This document shows, one piece after another, positions 24,613-32,319 of a stretch of DNA of 64,000 nucleotides. The notes beneath the pieces were generated by a model. It saw only the letters and a program-made list of their open reading frames with translations. It searched no databases and was not told where the DNA came from. Origin of the DNA: Kosmotoga olearia TBF 19.5.1 (GTDB lineage Bacteria > Thermotogota > Thermotogae > Petrotogales > Kosmotogaceae); the NCBI RefSeq assembly GCF_000023325.1, contig NC_012785.1, positions 1,922,001-1,986,000 of the forward strand, in the 5' to 3' direction. The position numbers and the translations under genes are program-made. Numbering within the stretch: position 1 is the first letter of the stretch; the number at the start of each line of letters is the position of its first letter.

Positions 24613-26568
24613 GTGGACAGGATTTCTTTGACTGATTTGTATCGTTATGTGAGTTTGGGAAATATAGAGTTTTTGCCGGAGGGAAAGAAATTCATCTTTG
24701 TCAGGAAAAGGATGGATAAGAAGCAAAATAAGTATTACAGTGATATCTGGATCATGGATGTTTCAGGGAGAAATCGCCGACAGCTCACATTTGGAAAATT
24801 TGATTCTTCTCCAAAAATAAGCCCGGACGGAAAACTTCTAGCATTTACTTCTAAACGTGAGAAGGATTCACAGGGTACAGAACTGTACATCCTTCCCCTT
24901 GACGGCGGTGAATCAAAGTTAGTGAAAACCATCGAAGGTGGTGTCCAATCCCTGGAGTGGATTGATAATACAAAACTCGCTTTCGTTTCAGCTGTTAGAC
25001 CTGACGGAAAAGCCCCCGAAAAAGAACCACCGGAAAAAAAGGTTTATGAAATCGAGAGGATCCCTTTCCTTGGAAACGGTGCAGGGTTTACGGATGGAAG
25101 ATATGGGCACGCTTTTTTGCTTGATATAAATTCCGGGAAATTAGAACGGCTCACCGAAGGCGAAACGCATGTAAGGGGAGTGTCACCTTCGCCAGATGGG
25201 AGAAAACTTGCGGTTGTGATGCTCGATAATCCTGAACAGAGACCTATATGGGCTTCACTGTACGTAATCGACCTAAAAACCCGTGACAGGATACGGTTGT
25301 TCAACGATAAGGTTTCGGTAATGTATGCCGAATGGAAGGATAACGATAATCTGTACGCTCTCATAACAGACTTCAAAAAGGGATTTGCTACAAACCCCAA
25401 AGTAGCGATTGCGCGAGTACCGACTAAAAGGACAAGAACCATCTTTGATGGTGATCTTTCTTTCTTCAATAGTTTAAACAGCGATGTGAGAGGCGTTGGA
25501 GGTAGGCAGATTAGAGTTCACAATGGTTCTTTATATTTCATCACCACAGACGGGCCAAAGGCTGTCATCAAGTCCGTTGACAATAAAGGCAAGCTTAGTA
25601 CTGTTCTCGATGTTAACGCCAGCATAGATTGTTTTGACATTGCGCCTGACGGGACTATTGTTTTCACGATGATGAATCCCACCTATCCTCTGGAGATTTA
25701 CAAGAGCAAAAAGGGAAAAATCAGGAAGCTTACGTCATTCAATGGCTGGATTAGAAAGTATCGGTTGTCCGAACCGGAAGGGTTTAAGGTAGAAGCATCG
25801 GATGGGAAAGTTATCGATGCATGGATAATGAAACCCGTGGAATTCGAAGAAGGAAAGAAATATCCTACTATTCTTGAGATTCACGGCGGGCCAAAGACAG
25901 CCTACGGATACGGCTTCATCCATGAATTCCAGCTGCTTGCTGCTTCCGGTTATGCCGTTCTTTTCTGTAATCCGCGGGGAAGTGACGGTTATGGTTCGGA
26001 GTTCGCCGATATACGCGGACATTACGGTGAAAGGGACTTTCAGGATATCATGGAGGTTGTGGAGTACGCTGTAAATAACTTCGATTTTGTGGACGCCGAT
26101 CGGCTTGGGGTAACAGGCGGTTCTTATGGGGGCTTCATGACCAATTGGATTGTAGGGCATACCGATATTTTCAAAGCTGCGGTAAGCCAGAGGTCAATTT
26201 CTAACTTTATATCTTTCTATGGAACCACGGATATCGGCTATTTCTTTGCTGAAGATCAAATAGGCGGCAATTTCTGGGAAAATCTCGAAGGGTACATCAG
26301 ACAATCTCCCCTTTACTATGCTCCGAATGTGGAAACACCGTTGTTGCTCATCCATTCTCTGGAAGATTACCGCTGTTGGGTACCTGAAGCCATGCAATTT
26401 TTTACTGTTCTAAGAAGGCTGGGCAAAGAAGCAAAAATGGTTCTCTTCCCGAAGGAGAACCACGAGCTTTCGAGAAGTGGGTTACCCGTTCACAGGGAAA
26501 AAAGATTGAGAGCTATATTGGATTGGTTTGAATCGCACTTGAAGGTTCGCAAGGGGGATACTGAGTGA
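24613..26568 (+). CDS. S9-family prolyl oligopeptidase / acylaminoacyl-peptidase
   Basis: The 651-residue protein starts at GTG 24613 after AGGAGGG. Residues about 1-390 form a WD40-like beta-propeller (repeated ISPDGK, SPDGRKLAVV, IAPDGTIVF). Residues about 395-645 are the alpha/beta-hydrolase: oxyanion region EIHGGPKTAYGYGF, nucleophile GGSYGGFM, catalytic Asp in LLIHSLEDYRCWV and His in FPKENHELSRSG. It cleaves short peptides in the cytoplasm; there is no signal peptide. It overlaps the next GNAT gene by 4 nt (GTGA), so the two are translationally coupled. Confidence 0.92.
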   Translation: MDRISLTDLYRYVSLGNIEFLPEGKKFIFVRKRMDKKQNKYYSDIWIMDVSGRNRRQLTFGKFDSSPKISPDGKLLAFTSKREKDSQGTELYILPLDGGESKLVKTIEGGVQSLEWIDNTKLAFVSAVRPDGKAPEKEPPEKKVYEIERIPFLGNGAGFTDGRYGHAFLLDINSGKLERLTEGETHVRGVSPSPDGRKLAVVMLDNPEQRPIWASLYVIDLKTRDRIRLFNDKVSVMYAEWKDNDNLYALITDFKKGFATNPKVAIARVPTKRTRTIFDGDLSFFNSLNSDVRGVGGRQIRVHNGSLYFITTDGPKAVIKSVDNKGKLSTVLDVNASIDCFDIAPDGTIVFTMMNPTYPLEIYKSKKGKIRKLTSFNGWIRKYRLSEPEGFKVEASDGKVIDAWIMKPVEFEEGKKYPTILEIHGGPKTAYGYGFIHEFQLLAASGYAVLFCNPRGSDGYGSEFADIRGHYGERDFQDIMEVVEYAVNNFDFVDADRLGVTGGSYGGFMTNWIVGHTDIFKAAVSQRSISNFISFYGTTDIGYFFAEDQIGGNFWENLEGYIRQSPLYYAPNVETPLLLIHSLEDYRCWVPEAMQFFTVLRRLGKEAKMVLFPKENHELSRSGLPVHREKRLRAILDWFESHLKVRKGDTE

Positions 26569-27590
26569 TAATCAGGGAAGCCAGACCGGAAGATAACGCT
26601 AAACTTCTCGAAATTGAACGCACTTCAGCTCAAGAGGGGAATGTTTGGTTTACCTCGAATCGAGAAGACTTTTTTGAAAAGATGCGCTACTTTGAAGACG
26701 GGTTCATGCTCGTAGCCGAGGATGAGAAAACAGGAGATATCATAGGTTGTGCCGGCGCTGGGTTTGCTGATTACTGGCTCGAAGGACGTAAGCAGAGAGG
26801 GGTTTATCTTTTCGGGCTAAGAACAAATCCGAAATACAGGATGAAGGTTGCGCGATGGCTGAAAGCGCTCATTGAGAAGATGGGGGATATTCTGGAAAAT
26901 TCTGAGGCAGAGTTTGGCTTTGGTTCCGTCAAAGCTGATAATATCCGCTCGATAAAAATATTGCGTCATATGAATCTTTTCGCTGCAAGGACACTGAACT
27001 TCTACGTACAGCCTGTTTTGAGAAGAGGTAAGGTAAAAGGACTGGAAATTGATAACGATCCCGAAATTTCTGAACTTCAGGAGTATTACATCAACAGTAT
27101 GGAAGACCATGATCTGGTTCCTATGGATCTGGATAGAAATTTCTTTCCCAGACTGAAAGAGCAAAAGCGTCTGAAAGTGTACCGTTATAAGAGTGCCTGG
27201 GCAGCCGTCTGGGACATTACCGGTGAATACGATGTAGCTATTACCAGATTGTCTAAGAGTTTAAGAGCATTGCAGGTTTCCGTTAGATTTCTTGCTACGC
27301 TCGTTCCTTTTGTCAGGATTCCAAAATTGAATGAATTCATACGTTCATGGCATGTTATCATCTTTGAATATCAGGATCTCAAAGATGCTAAAAAACTAGT
27401 AAAAGCCATCCACCACGATGCTTGGAATAATCGGATTCATCTTTTGAACTTTGCGGAAGATGCGGAAGTGGATCATATCAAAAAAGCCTTAGGACCTTTT
27501 ACGATAAAACTTCCCTTTGTGCTTCACACCATTGATAGAAAGCAATCGCGGAAGAATTTTAAGCCCGTTATCTGGCCACCAAGAATATGA
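26565..27590 (+). CDS. GNAT-family N-acetyltransferase
   Basis: The 341-residue protein begins at GTG 26565 inside the stop of the peptidase gene. The N-terminal GNAT half is recognisable (IIREARPEDNAKLLEIERTS; DIIGCAGAGFADYW; GLRTNPKYRMKVARWLKALI), with a weak acetyl-CoA loop (PKYRMKVA instead of R/QxxGxG/A). A second half (about 165-340) has similar secondary structure. The coupling with a peptidase suggests a role on peptides or their products, but this is only context. It is followed immediately by a strong terminator. Confidence 0.78.
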   Translation: MIIREARPEDNAKLLEIERTSAQEGNVWFTSNREDFFEKMRYFEDGFMLVAEDEKTGDIIGCAGAGFADYWLEGRKQRGVYLFGLRTNPKYRMKVARWLKALIEKMGDILENSEAEFGFGSVKADNIRSIKILRHMNLFAARTLNFYVQPVLRRGKVKGLEIDNDPEISELQEYYINSMEDHDLVPMDLDRNFFPRLKEQKRLKVYRYKSAWAAVWDITGEYDVAITRLSKSLRALQVSVRFLATLVPFVRIPKLNEFIRSWHVIIFEYQDLKDAKKLVKAIHHDAWNNRIHLLNFAEDAEVDHIKKALGPFTIKLPFVLHTIDRKQSRKNFKPVIWPPRI

Positions 27591-27595
27591 GGAAT

Positions 27596-27626
27596 AAAAA
27601 AGAGGAGCTTTAGCTCCTCTTTTTTA
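27596..27626. terminator. Bidirectional intrinsic terminator
   Basis: AGAGGAGCT (27601-27609) and AGCTCCTCT (27612-27620) form a perfect stem with A-run before and T-run after. It ends the plus-strand GNAT transcript and can also end the minus-strand tRNA-Trp transcript, whose 3' end is at 27627. Confidence 0.92.
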
Positions 27627-27702
27627 TGGCACGCCCGGAGGGAGTCGAACCCCCAGCCTACGATTTTGGAGACCGCCGCTCTGCCAGTTGAGCTACGGGC
27701 GT
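27627..27702 (-). tRNA. tRNA-Trp (CCA anticodon)
   Basis: 76 nt including an encoded 3' CCA. The acceptor stem ACGCCCG/CGGGCGT is perfect, the D-arm reads GCTCAACTGGCAGAGC, the anticodon loop CTCCAAA gives anticodon CCA, and the T-arm is GGGGGTTCGACTCCC. The anticodon stem includes two G-T pairs. Confidence 0.95.
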
Positions 27703-27714
27703 ACACTAATAGAT

Positions 27715-27743
27715 ATTATAGACGATTCATTAGAGCTTTTCAA
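27715..27743 (-). promoter_or_regulatory. Sigma-70-type promoter of tRNA-Trp
   Basis: On the minus strand TTGAAA (27738-27743), a 17-nt spacer and TATAAT (27715-27720) lie 12 nt before the tRNA 5' end. Confidence 0.8.
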
Positions 27744-27793
27744 GTAGAGAACATTACGTCCAGTTATACCATTTGTGCTTTAAATAACGAACA

Positions 27794-29080
27794 TCATTTT
27801 CTCAATCCGAATTCTGAAAGTAAGTCCCTGATTCTTCTTGGAGTCAGGCCGAACTCTTTTGATAGAAGATTCAAATCGTTTCCAAGAGACTTAAGCCGCT
27901 TTTCGAGAATTTTTTTCATGATATTCTTGTGTAAATTTTGCAGAAAATCTTTGTAGGTAATTCCGTTATTTGTGTTTTCAACTATCGCTTCTTCAGCCAG
28001 AATGCTTGTATAGGACTCAACATTGTTTTTCACACCCGAATAGAGGATGTTGTTAACCGCGAGATATTCTTCGATCATGTTTAGCAATTCTCTAATATTC
28101 CCGGGATAATCGTAGTTGAGAAATCGCTGTTTTAACTCCCGGGGTAAACTTTCAAAACGCAGTAGATAACCCTTCGACTCGAGTATCCTGTCGAATATAT
28201 AAGGAATGTCCGTCTTTCTTTCCCTTAATGGAGGAAGTTCGACCTTTATTGCGGAAAGCCTGAAACGCAGGTCATTCCTTAGAACGTTGTCTTCAGTTCT
28301 ATTTGTGGCGGTGATGAAGCGGACATCGACCTTTTTTGGCTTTGTCGAACCGATTTTGAAAAACTCGCGATTTTCGGTGACGCTCAATATTTTGGCCTGA
28401 AGATTCAAAGGCATATCTCCGATTTCATCGAGGAACAACGTTCCGGTGTTGGCCAGTTCAATCAACCCCGTCTTTTCGCTTGTAGCTCCTGTAAAAGCAC
28501 CTTTTTTGTAGCCGAAGAGCTCGCTTTCGAGTAATGTATCCGGAATTGCGGCACAGTTGAGTGAGTAGAAAGGTTTATCCCATCTGGGAGATAAATTGGC
28601 TATGGTTTCGGCTAAGAGGTTTTTTCCTGTTCCTGTTTCACCGAGTATCATGAAGCTTCCATCATAAAACATGGAGAGTATGAGCATTTTCTTTAGTTCC
28701 ACAATTTTTTCGCTTTTGCCGACTATTCTTGAGAGTTGTTTTTCAATTTTTTTCATTACATCTTCGGCTATTTGTCTTGGACTCTTATAACTTCCGATAA
28801 CGCGGTAATATCCTTTGAATTCATGAAATTCCTGCGAATAACCCTTGATCAGAAAAACTCGTATGGGGTTATTGTTGACGAGAATGATATTGGTAAAGGC
28901 ATAGAGCCAATCCTTTACTATATCCTGTAATTGTTTCGTGCCGTCTATAAACAGGATGGTAGGAATTTCTTTGCCGAGTCCAATCAGATAGTCAAAATCC
29001 ACGTCATAGAGACTATTAAAATGCTCAAAAGCACTAATTCCATCCAGTGATTCTCCAATTGTTATTGCTCTGTAATACAT
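27794..29080 (-). CDS. Sigma-54-type (GAFTGA) AAA+ transcriptional activator
   Basis: With ATG 29080 (SD TGGAGG 8-9 nt upstream) the protein is 428 residues; the frame extends to 29269 without an SD. Residues about 1-125 form a non-standard N-terminal sensor domain (RAITIGESLDGISAFEHFN... IPTILFIDGTKQ). The AAA+ core follows: Walker A GETGTGKNLLAE, the sigma-54 contact loop GAFTGA, Walker B GTLFLDEIGDMP, arginine fingers in RNDLRFRLSAIKVELPPLRER, and PGNIRELLNMIE. The C-terminal helix-turn-helix (LLSKEFGLTPRRIRDLL) is Fis-like. It activates promoters through RNA polymerase with sigma-54. No target is visible nearby; the neighbouring genes are a tRNA and ISs. Confidence 0.9.
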   Translation of the reverse strand: MYYRAITIGESLDGISAFEHFNSLYDVDFDYLIGLGKEIPTILFIDGTKQLQDIVKDWLYAFTNIILVNNNPIRVFLIKGYSQEFHEFKGYYRVIGSYKSPRQIAEDVMKKIEKQLSRIVGKSEKIVELKKMLILSMFYDGSFMILGETGTGKNLLAETIANLSPRWDKPFYSLNCAAIPDTLLESELFGYKKGAFTGATSEKTGLIELANTGTLFLDEIGDMPLNLQAKILSVTENREFFKIGSTKPKKVDVRFITATNRTEDNVLRNDLRFRLSAIKVELPPLRERKTDIPYIFDRILESKGYLLRFESLPRELKQRFLNYDYPGNIRELLNMIEEYLAVNNILYSGVKNNVESYTSILAEEAIVENTNNGITYKDFLQNLHKNIMKKILEKRLKSLGNDLNLLSKEFGLTPRRIRDLLSEFGLRK

Positions 29081-29345
29081 ATTCTTTTCCTCCATAAGGA
29101 AATTGATTTCACACAATTTATTATACAACGACTGCATGGGATTTCTTACGTTAAGTGCTAATATATCTTTTAAGTTGGTGTAGATATACAGCGGCGCCTT
29201 GCGGAAGATTTTTGAAATTCGCTTCTTAGCTGGCATAACTTTGTATGTAATTAATCGAAATGTTAACACTCCCTTCCATATCCCCCGTTACCCCCTGGTG
29301 GCTGCCACCTCCGCAGCCACTATTTTTTATGAGGCAACTCGCCCC
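29081..29345. other. Upstream region of the activator gene, with hairpin and IS relic
   Basis: A hairpin GTGGCTGC (29298-29305) / GCAGCCAC (29313-29320) followed by TATTTTTTAT could be a plus-strand terminator. From about 29322 TTTTTTATGAGGCAACTCGC matches the right end of the adjacent IS (TTTTTTTTGAAGCAATTCGC at 30692-30711 and again at 32062-32081), so it is the stump of a third, lost copy. Confidence 0.55.
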
Positions 29346-30715
29346 CGTAATGCCTCAAAAATAAATCTACTTGAAATAGGATGGATGCCTCAAAATAGAA
29401 TCTACTTGAAATTGAGAGGGACATAGTTGAGGATCCCTCCTTTCGATTTATCAATCTGGATGTTCACTAATTGTTCTTGGAAATGAGTTATTATACTCTT
29501 GAGTTTGTAAATGTCTAGGGCTTCGTGTTGTTTGCGAAGCCTGTCTTTTGTATTTTGGTCAACCCAGGGTGATTGCATGATCCTTTCGTATGGTGTAGTA
29601 GGGCGGTCGTATTTTTTGCTTACCTTGTTTCCTTTTCTAATTTTCTCAATGATTTTCTGATTTGGCTGAAAATGATTATTGTACAGATTCAGAGACGCAT
29701 ACAACTCCTTTAGTATTTGGAATTCTTCCTCTGTGTCGTATCTGTAATATCCAACGGCTCTTCTTACAACAGACCAGTTCTTTTGTTCGACATGACAATT
29801 ATCATTCTTGTTGTAACTCCGGGTTCTGGTGAATAGAAGCCCTTCATCTTCACAATAACGGTATATGTGTCTATTAATAAATTCTGATCCGTTATCTGAG
29901 TGAATACCTAATAAAGTGAAGGGAAGCGTTTTCCTCAACTGAATTATAGCTTTTAATGTCCAAATTTGCGCTTTGTTTCTTATTGGTGCCACTACACTCC
30001 AACCACTTGCTACATCTACCATGTTGAGGCTGTAGCAAAAATCACCACTTACACTCCCTCCATCATGCCCAATGAGGTCAACCTCAACAAAGCCTGGTCT
30101 TGTATCGTCCCACTCGTAATGTGTTTTTATTCGTATGTGCTTTTTCAGAAGAGTTCCGGGCTTTGTATGAGACCGTCCTTTGAGTTCCATCTTTTTCCTC
30201 TCGCTGGATAACAATCTGTCGATAGTGGAAGCACTTATATTAAGAAGCTTCCTTTTTGTTTCTTCAGTCAATGTTAGATGCCCATTGCGAACAAGATTAT
30301 CTATTACTTCACCCATCACTGCTTCGAGCCTTTTACCACACGGGAAATCCATTATCTCCCATATCCTCACGAGTTTCACGAAGACTTTGTGATCATATTT
30401 TTTCTTTCGACCCTTTTTCTGGCTGGGTGAGGTTGTCTTTCGCTTTTTTGAAGCTCCTCGTAGTAAAAACGATGCATAACTACGATTATATTTGGTAACT
30501 CGGGTGAACTCTTCTAGAATTTCGGATTTTTCCTTTTTGCGAGCTTTCCTGTACCTTTTTGAATAATCTTCCACCACATTTTTCATATCTAACCTCTTCA
30601 TCTTCTCGCCTACCTTCCCGGGTATTCGAGAAGATTATCCCTCTTTTTTGAGTAGATTTATTTTTGACGCAACGTTCCCTTTTCGAGTAGATTTTTTTTG
30701 AAGCAATTCGCCCTC
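29346..30715 (-). mobile_element. 1,370-bp insertion sequence (rve/ISNCY-like), copy 1 of 2
   Basis: The left end TGCCTCAAAAATAAATCTAC (29351-) is inverted at the right as TGCTTCAAAAAAAATCTACT (complement, ending about 30703). Each end also has a second inner copy of the TCAAAA...AATCTACT repeat about 40 bp inside. Copy 2 follows directly with the same sequence and exact 1,370-bp period. The outermost junction bases between IR and flank cannot be fixed because the copies are fused head to tail. Confidence 0.85.
29402..30601 (-). CDS. rve-type DDE transposase, IS copy 1
   Basis: The 399-residue protein has an N-terminal helix-turn-helix region (SEILEEFTRVTKYNRSYASFLL), a basic linker (KKRKTTSPSQKKGRKKKY) and an integrase-type catalytic core with the first Asp in PGFVEVDLIGHDGG, the second in LGIHSDNGSEFIN and the Glu in DNCHVEQKNWSVVRR. 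The C-terminus (KSKGGILNYVPLNFK) ends near the IS left end. It is uninterrupted and so could be active. It differs from the product of copy 2 at roughly 4-5 % of positions by eye, so the tandem arrangement is not a fresh duplication. The family is close to the ISNCY/IS481-like rve transposases; I cannot name it more exactly. Confidence 0.88.
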   Translation of the reverse strand: MKRLDMKNVVEDYSKRYRKARKKEKSEILEEFTRVTKYNRSYASFLLRGASKKRKTTSPSQKKGRKKKYDHKVFVKLVRIWEIMDFPCGKRLEAVMGEVIDNLVRNGHLTLTEETKRKLLNISASTIDRLLSSERKKMELKGRSHTKPGTLLKKHIRIKTHYEWDDTRPGFVEVDLIGHDGGSVSGDFCYSLNMVDVASGWSVVAPIRNKAQIWTLKAIIQLRKTLPFTLLGIHSDNGSEFINRHIYRYCEDEGLLFTRTRSYNKNDNCHVEQKNWSVVRRAVGYYRYDTEEEFQILKELYASLNLYNNHFQPNQKIIEKIRKGNKVSKKYDRPTTPYERIMQSPWVDQNTKDRLRKQHEALDIYKLKSIITHFQEQLVNIQIDKSKGGILNYVPLNFK

Positions 30716-32085
30716 CGTAATGCCTCAAAAATAAATCTACTTGAAATAGATTGGATGCCTCAAAATAGAATCTACTTGAAATTGAGAGGGACATAGTTGA
30801 GGATCCCTCCTTTCGATTTGTCAATCTGGATGCTCAGTAATTGCTCTTGCAAATGTGTTATTATACTCTTGAGTTTGTAAATGTCTAGGGCTTCGTGTTG
30901 TCTGCGAAGCCTGTCTTTTTTATCTTGGTCAACCCAGGGAGATCGCATGATCCTTTCGTATGGTGTAGTAGGACGGTCGTATTTCTTGCTTACCTTGTTT
31001 CCTTTTCTAATTTTCTCAACGATTTTCTGATTTGGCTGAAAATGATTATTGTACAGATTCAGCGACGCGTACAACTCCTTCAGTATTTGGAATTCTTCCT
31101 CTGTATCGTATCTGTAATATCCAACGGCTCTTCTTACAACAGACCAGTTCTTTTGTTCGACATGACAATTATCATTCTTGTTGTAACTCCGGGTTCTGGT
31201 GAATAGAAGCCCTTCATCTTCACAATAACGGTATAGGTGTCTGTTAATGAATTCTGATCCGTTATCTGAGTGAATACCTAATAAAGTGAAAGGAAGCGTT
31301 TTCCTCAACTGAATTATAGCTTTTAATGTCCAGATTTGCGCTTTGTTTCTTATTGGTGCCACTACACTCCAACCACTTGCTACATCTACCATGTTGAGGC
31401 TGTAGCAAAAATCACCACTTACACTCCCGCCATCATGCCCAACGAGATCAATCTCAACAAAGCCTGGTCTTGTATCGTCCCACTCGTAATGTGTTTTTAT
31501 TCGTATGTGCTTTTTCAGAAGAGTTCCGGGTTTTGTATGAGATCGTCCTTTGAGTTCCATCTTTTTCCTCTCGCTGGTTAACAATCTATCGATAGTGGAA
31601 GCACTTATATTAAGAAGCTTCCTCTTTGTTTCTTCAGTCAATGTTAGATGCCCATTACGAACAAGATTATCTATTACTTCGTCCATCACTGCTTCGAGCC
31701 TTTTACCACACGGAAAATCCATTATCTCCCATATCTTCACGAGTTTCACGAAGACTTTACGATCATATTTTTTCTTTCGGCCTTTTTTCTTGCTGGGTGA
31801 GGTTGTCTTTCGCTTTTTCAAGGCTCCTCGTAGTAAAAACGATGCGTAACTACGATTATACTTGGTAACTCGGGTGAATTCATCTAGAATCTCGGATTTT
31901 TCTTTTTTGCGAGCTTTTCTGTACCTTTTTGAATAATCTTCCACCACATTTTTCATATCTAACCTCTTCATCTTCTCGCCTACCTTCTTTGGTATTCGAG
32001 AAGATTATCCCTCTTTTTCGAGTAGATTTATTTTTGACGCAACGTTCCCTTTTCGAGTAGATTTTTTTTGAAGCAATTCGCCCTC
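30716..32085 (-). mobile_element. 1,370-bp insertion sequence (rve/ISNCY-like), copy 2 of 2
   Basis: This is the same element as copy 1 in the same orientation, beginning at the base after it. Its right end GAAGCAATTCGCCCTC ends at 32085, and the next base starts the TTGACA box of the asparagine-leader promoter. Confidence 0.85.
30772..31971 (-). CDS. rve-type DDE transposase, IS copy 2
   Basis: The 399-residue protein is collinear with the transposase of copy 1 and differs by conservative substitutions scattered through the length (for example FVEIDLVGHDGG against FVEVDLIGHDGG). All three catalytic residues (D in VEIDLVG, D in IHSDNGSEF, E in CHVEQKN) and the N-terminal helix-turn-helix region are kept. 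The frame is complete. Whichever copy is expressed could mobilise both, since their ends are nearly identical. Confidence 0.88.
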   Translation of the reverse strand: MKRLDMKNVVEDYSKRYRKARKKEKSEILDEFTRVTKYNRSYASFLLRGALKKRKTTSPSKKKGRKKKYDRKVFVKLVKIWEIMDFPCGKRLEAVMDEVIDNLVRNGHLTLTEETKRKLLNISASTIDRLLTSERKKMELKGRSHTKPGTLLKKHIRIKTHYEWDDTRPGFVEIDLVGHDGGSVSGDFCYSLNMVDVASGWSVVAPIRNKAQIWTLKAIIQLRKTLPFTLLGIHSDNGSEFINRHLYRYCEDEGLLFTRTRSYNKNDNCHVEQKNWSVVRRAVGYYRYDTEEEFQILKELYASLNLYNNHFQPNQKIVEKIRKGNKVSKKYDRPTTPYERIMRSPWVDQDKKDRLRRQHEALDIYKLKSIITHLQEQLLSIQIDKSKGGILNYVPLNFK

Positions 32086-32115
32086 TTGACATTTTACCTT
32101 TGATTCTGGTAATAT
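32086..32115 (+). promoter_or_regulatory. Consensus promoter of the asparagine leader/asnA unit
   Basis: TTGACA (32086-32091), an 18-nt spacer and TAATAT (32110-32115) place the transcript start near 32122, about 26 nt before the leader ATG. The -35 box abuts the IS right end. Confidence 0.85.
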
Positions 32116-32147
32116 CGGTTCAAAGAAATTCGTGAAGGAGAATTGTG

Positions 32148-32237
32148 ATGAGAGAGATTCTTATTGTAAGTATAAGTGCACAAATATTCGAAAATTCCAA
32201 TAACAATAATAATTTCAAGCGCCGGCTCCGGTGCTAA
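32148..32237 (+). CDS. Asn-rich leader peptide of a transcription attenuator
   Basis: The 29-codon ORF has SD AAGGAG (32135-32140), ATG 32148 and TAA 32235-32237. Codons 16 and 18-22 are all Asn (five AAT, one AAC): six Asn codons in a run of seven, interrupted by one Ser. The next codons (FKRRLRC) are written by the first strand of the antiterminator, so the ribosome's position controls RNA folding. With abundant Asn-tRNA the ribosome reaches the stop and covers 32221-32228; when it stalls on the Asn codons that strand is free. Amino-acid-rich leaders of this kind are known for his, trp, leu and ilv operons. The gene that follows makes asparagine, which matches the codon composition. Confidence 0.9.
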   Translation: MREILIVSISAQIFENSNNNNNFKRRLRC

Positions 32238-32265
32238 GTGCTGTTTTTGCACATAAAGAGCCGGC
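32221..32265 (+). promoter_or_regulatory. Antiterminator helix of the asnA attenuator
   Basis: GCCGGCTC (32221-32228) is perfectly complementary to GAGCCGGC (32258-32265), and GTGC (32231-32234) to GCAC (32249-32252). The right strand is also the left arm of the terminator, so the two structures exclude each other. Confidence 0.85.
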
Positions 32266-32293
32266 ACCTATTGTTGGGTGCCGGCTTTTTTTA
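32259..32293 (+). terminator. Attenuator terminator before asnA
   Basis: AGCCGGCACC (32259-32268) pairs perfectly with GGTGCCGGCT (32277-32286) and is followed by seven T. It lies between the leader stop and the asnA SD, so it can only act as a conditional terminator. Confidence 0.93.
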
Positions 32294-32319
32294 TATACAC
32301 TTAAAGGAGGCGAGGTTTA

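Noticed and set aside
29346-32085. Composite transposon formed by the two identical ISs
   Set aside because: The copies are directly adjacent with no cargo between them.
32116-32319. T-box riboswitch as the regulator of asnA
   Set aside because: No T-box sequence (UGGN-type bulge with its conserved flanks) or specifier loop is seen. The Asn-rich leader ORF with nested helices accounts for the whole interval.
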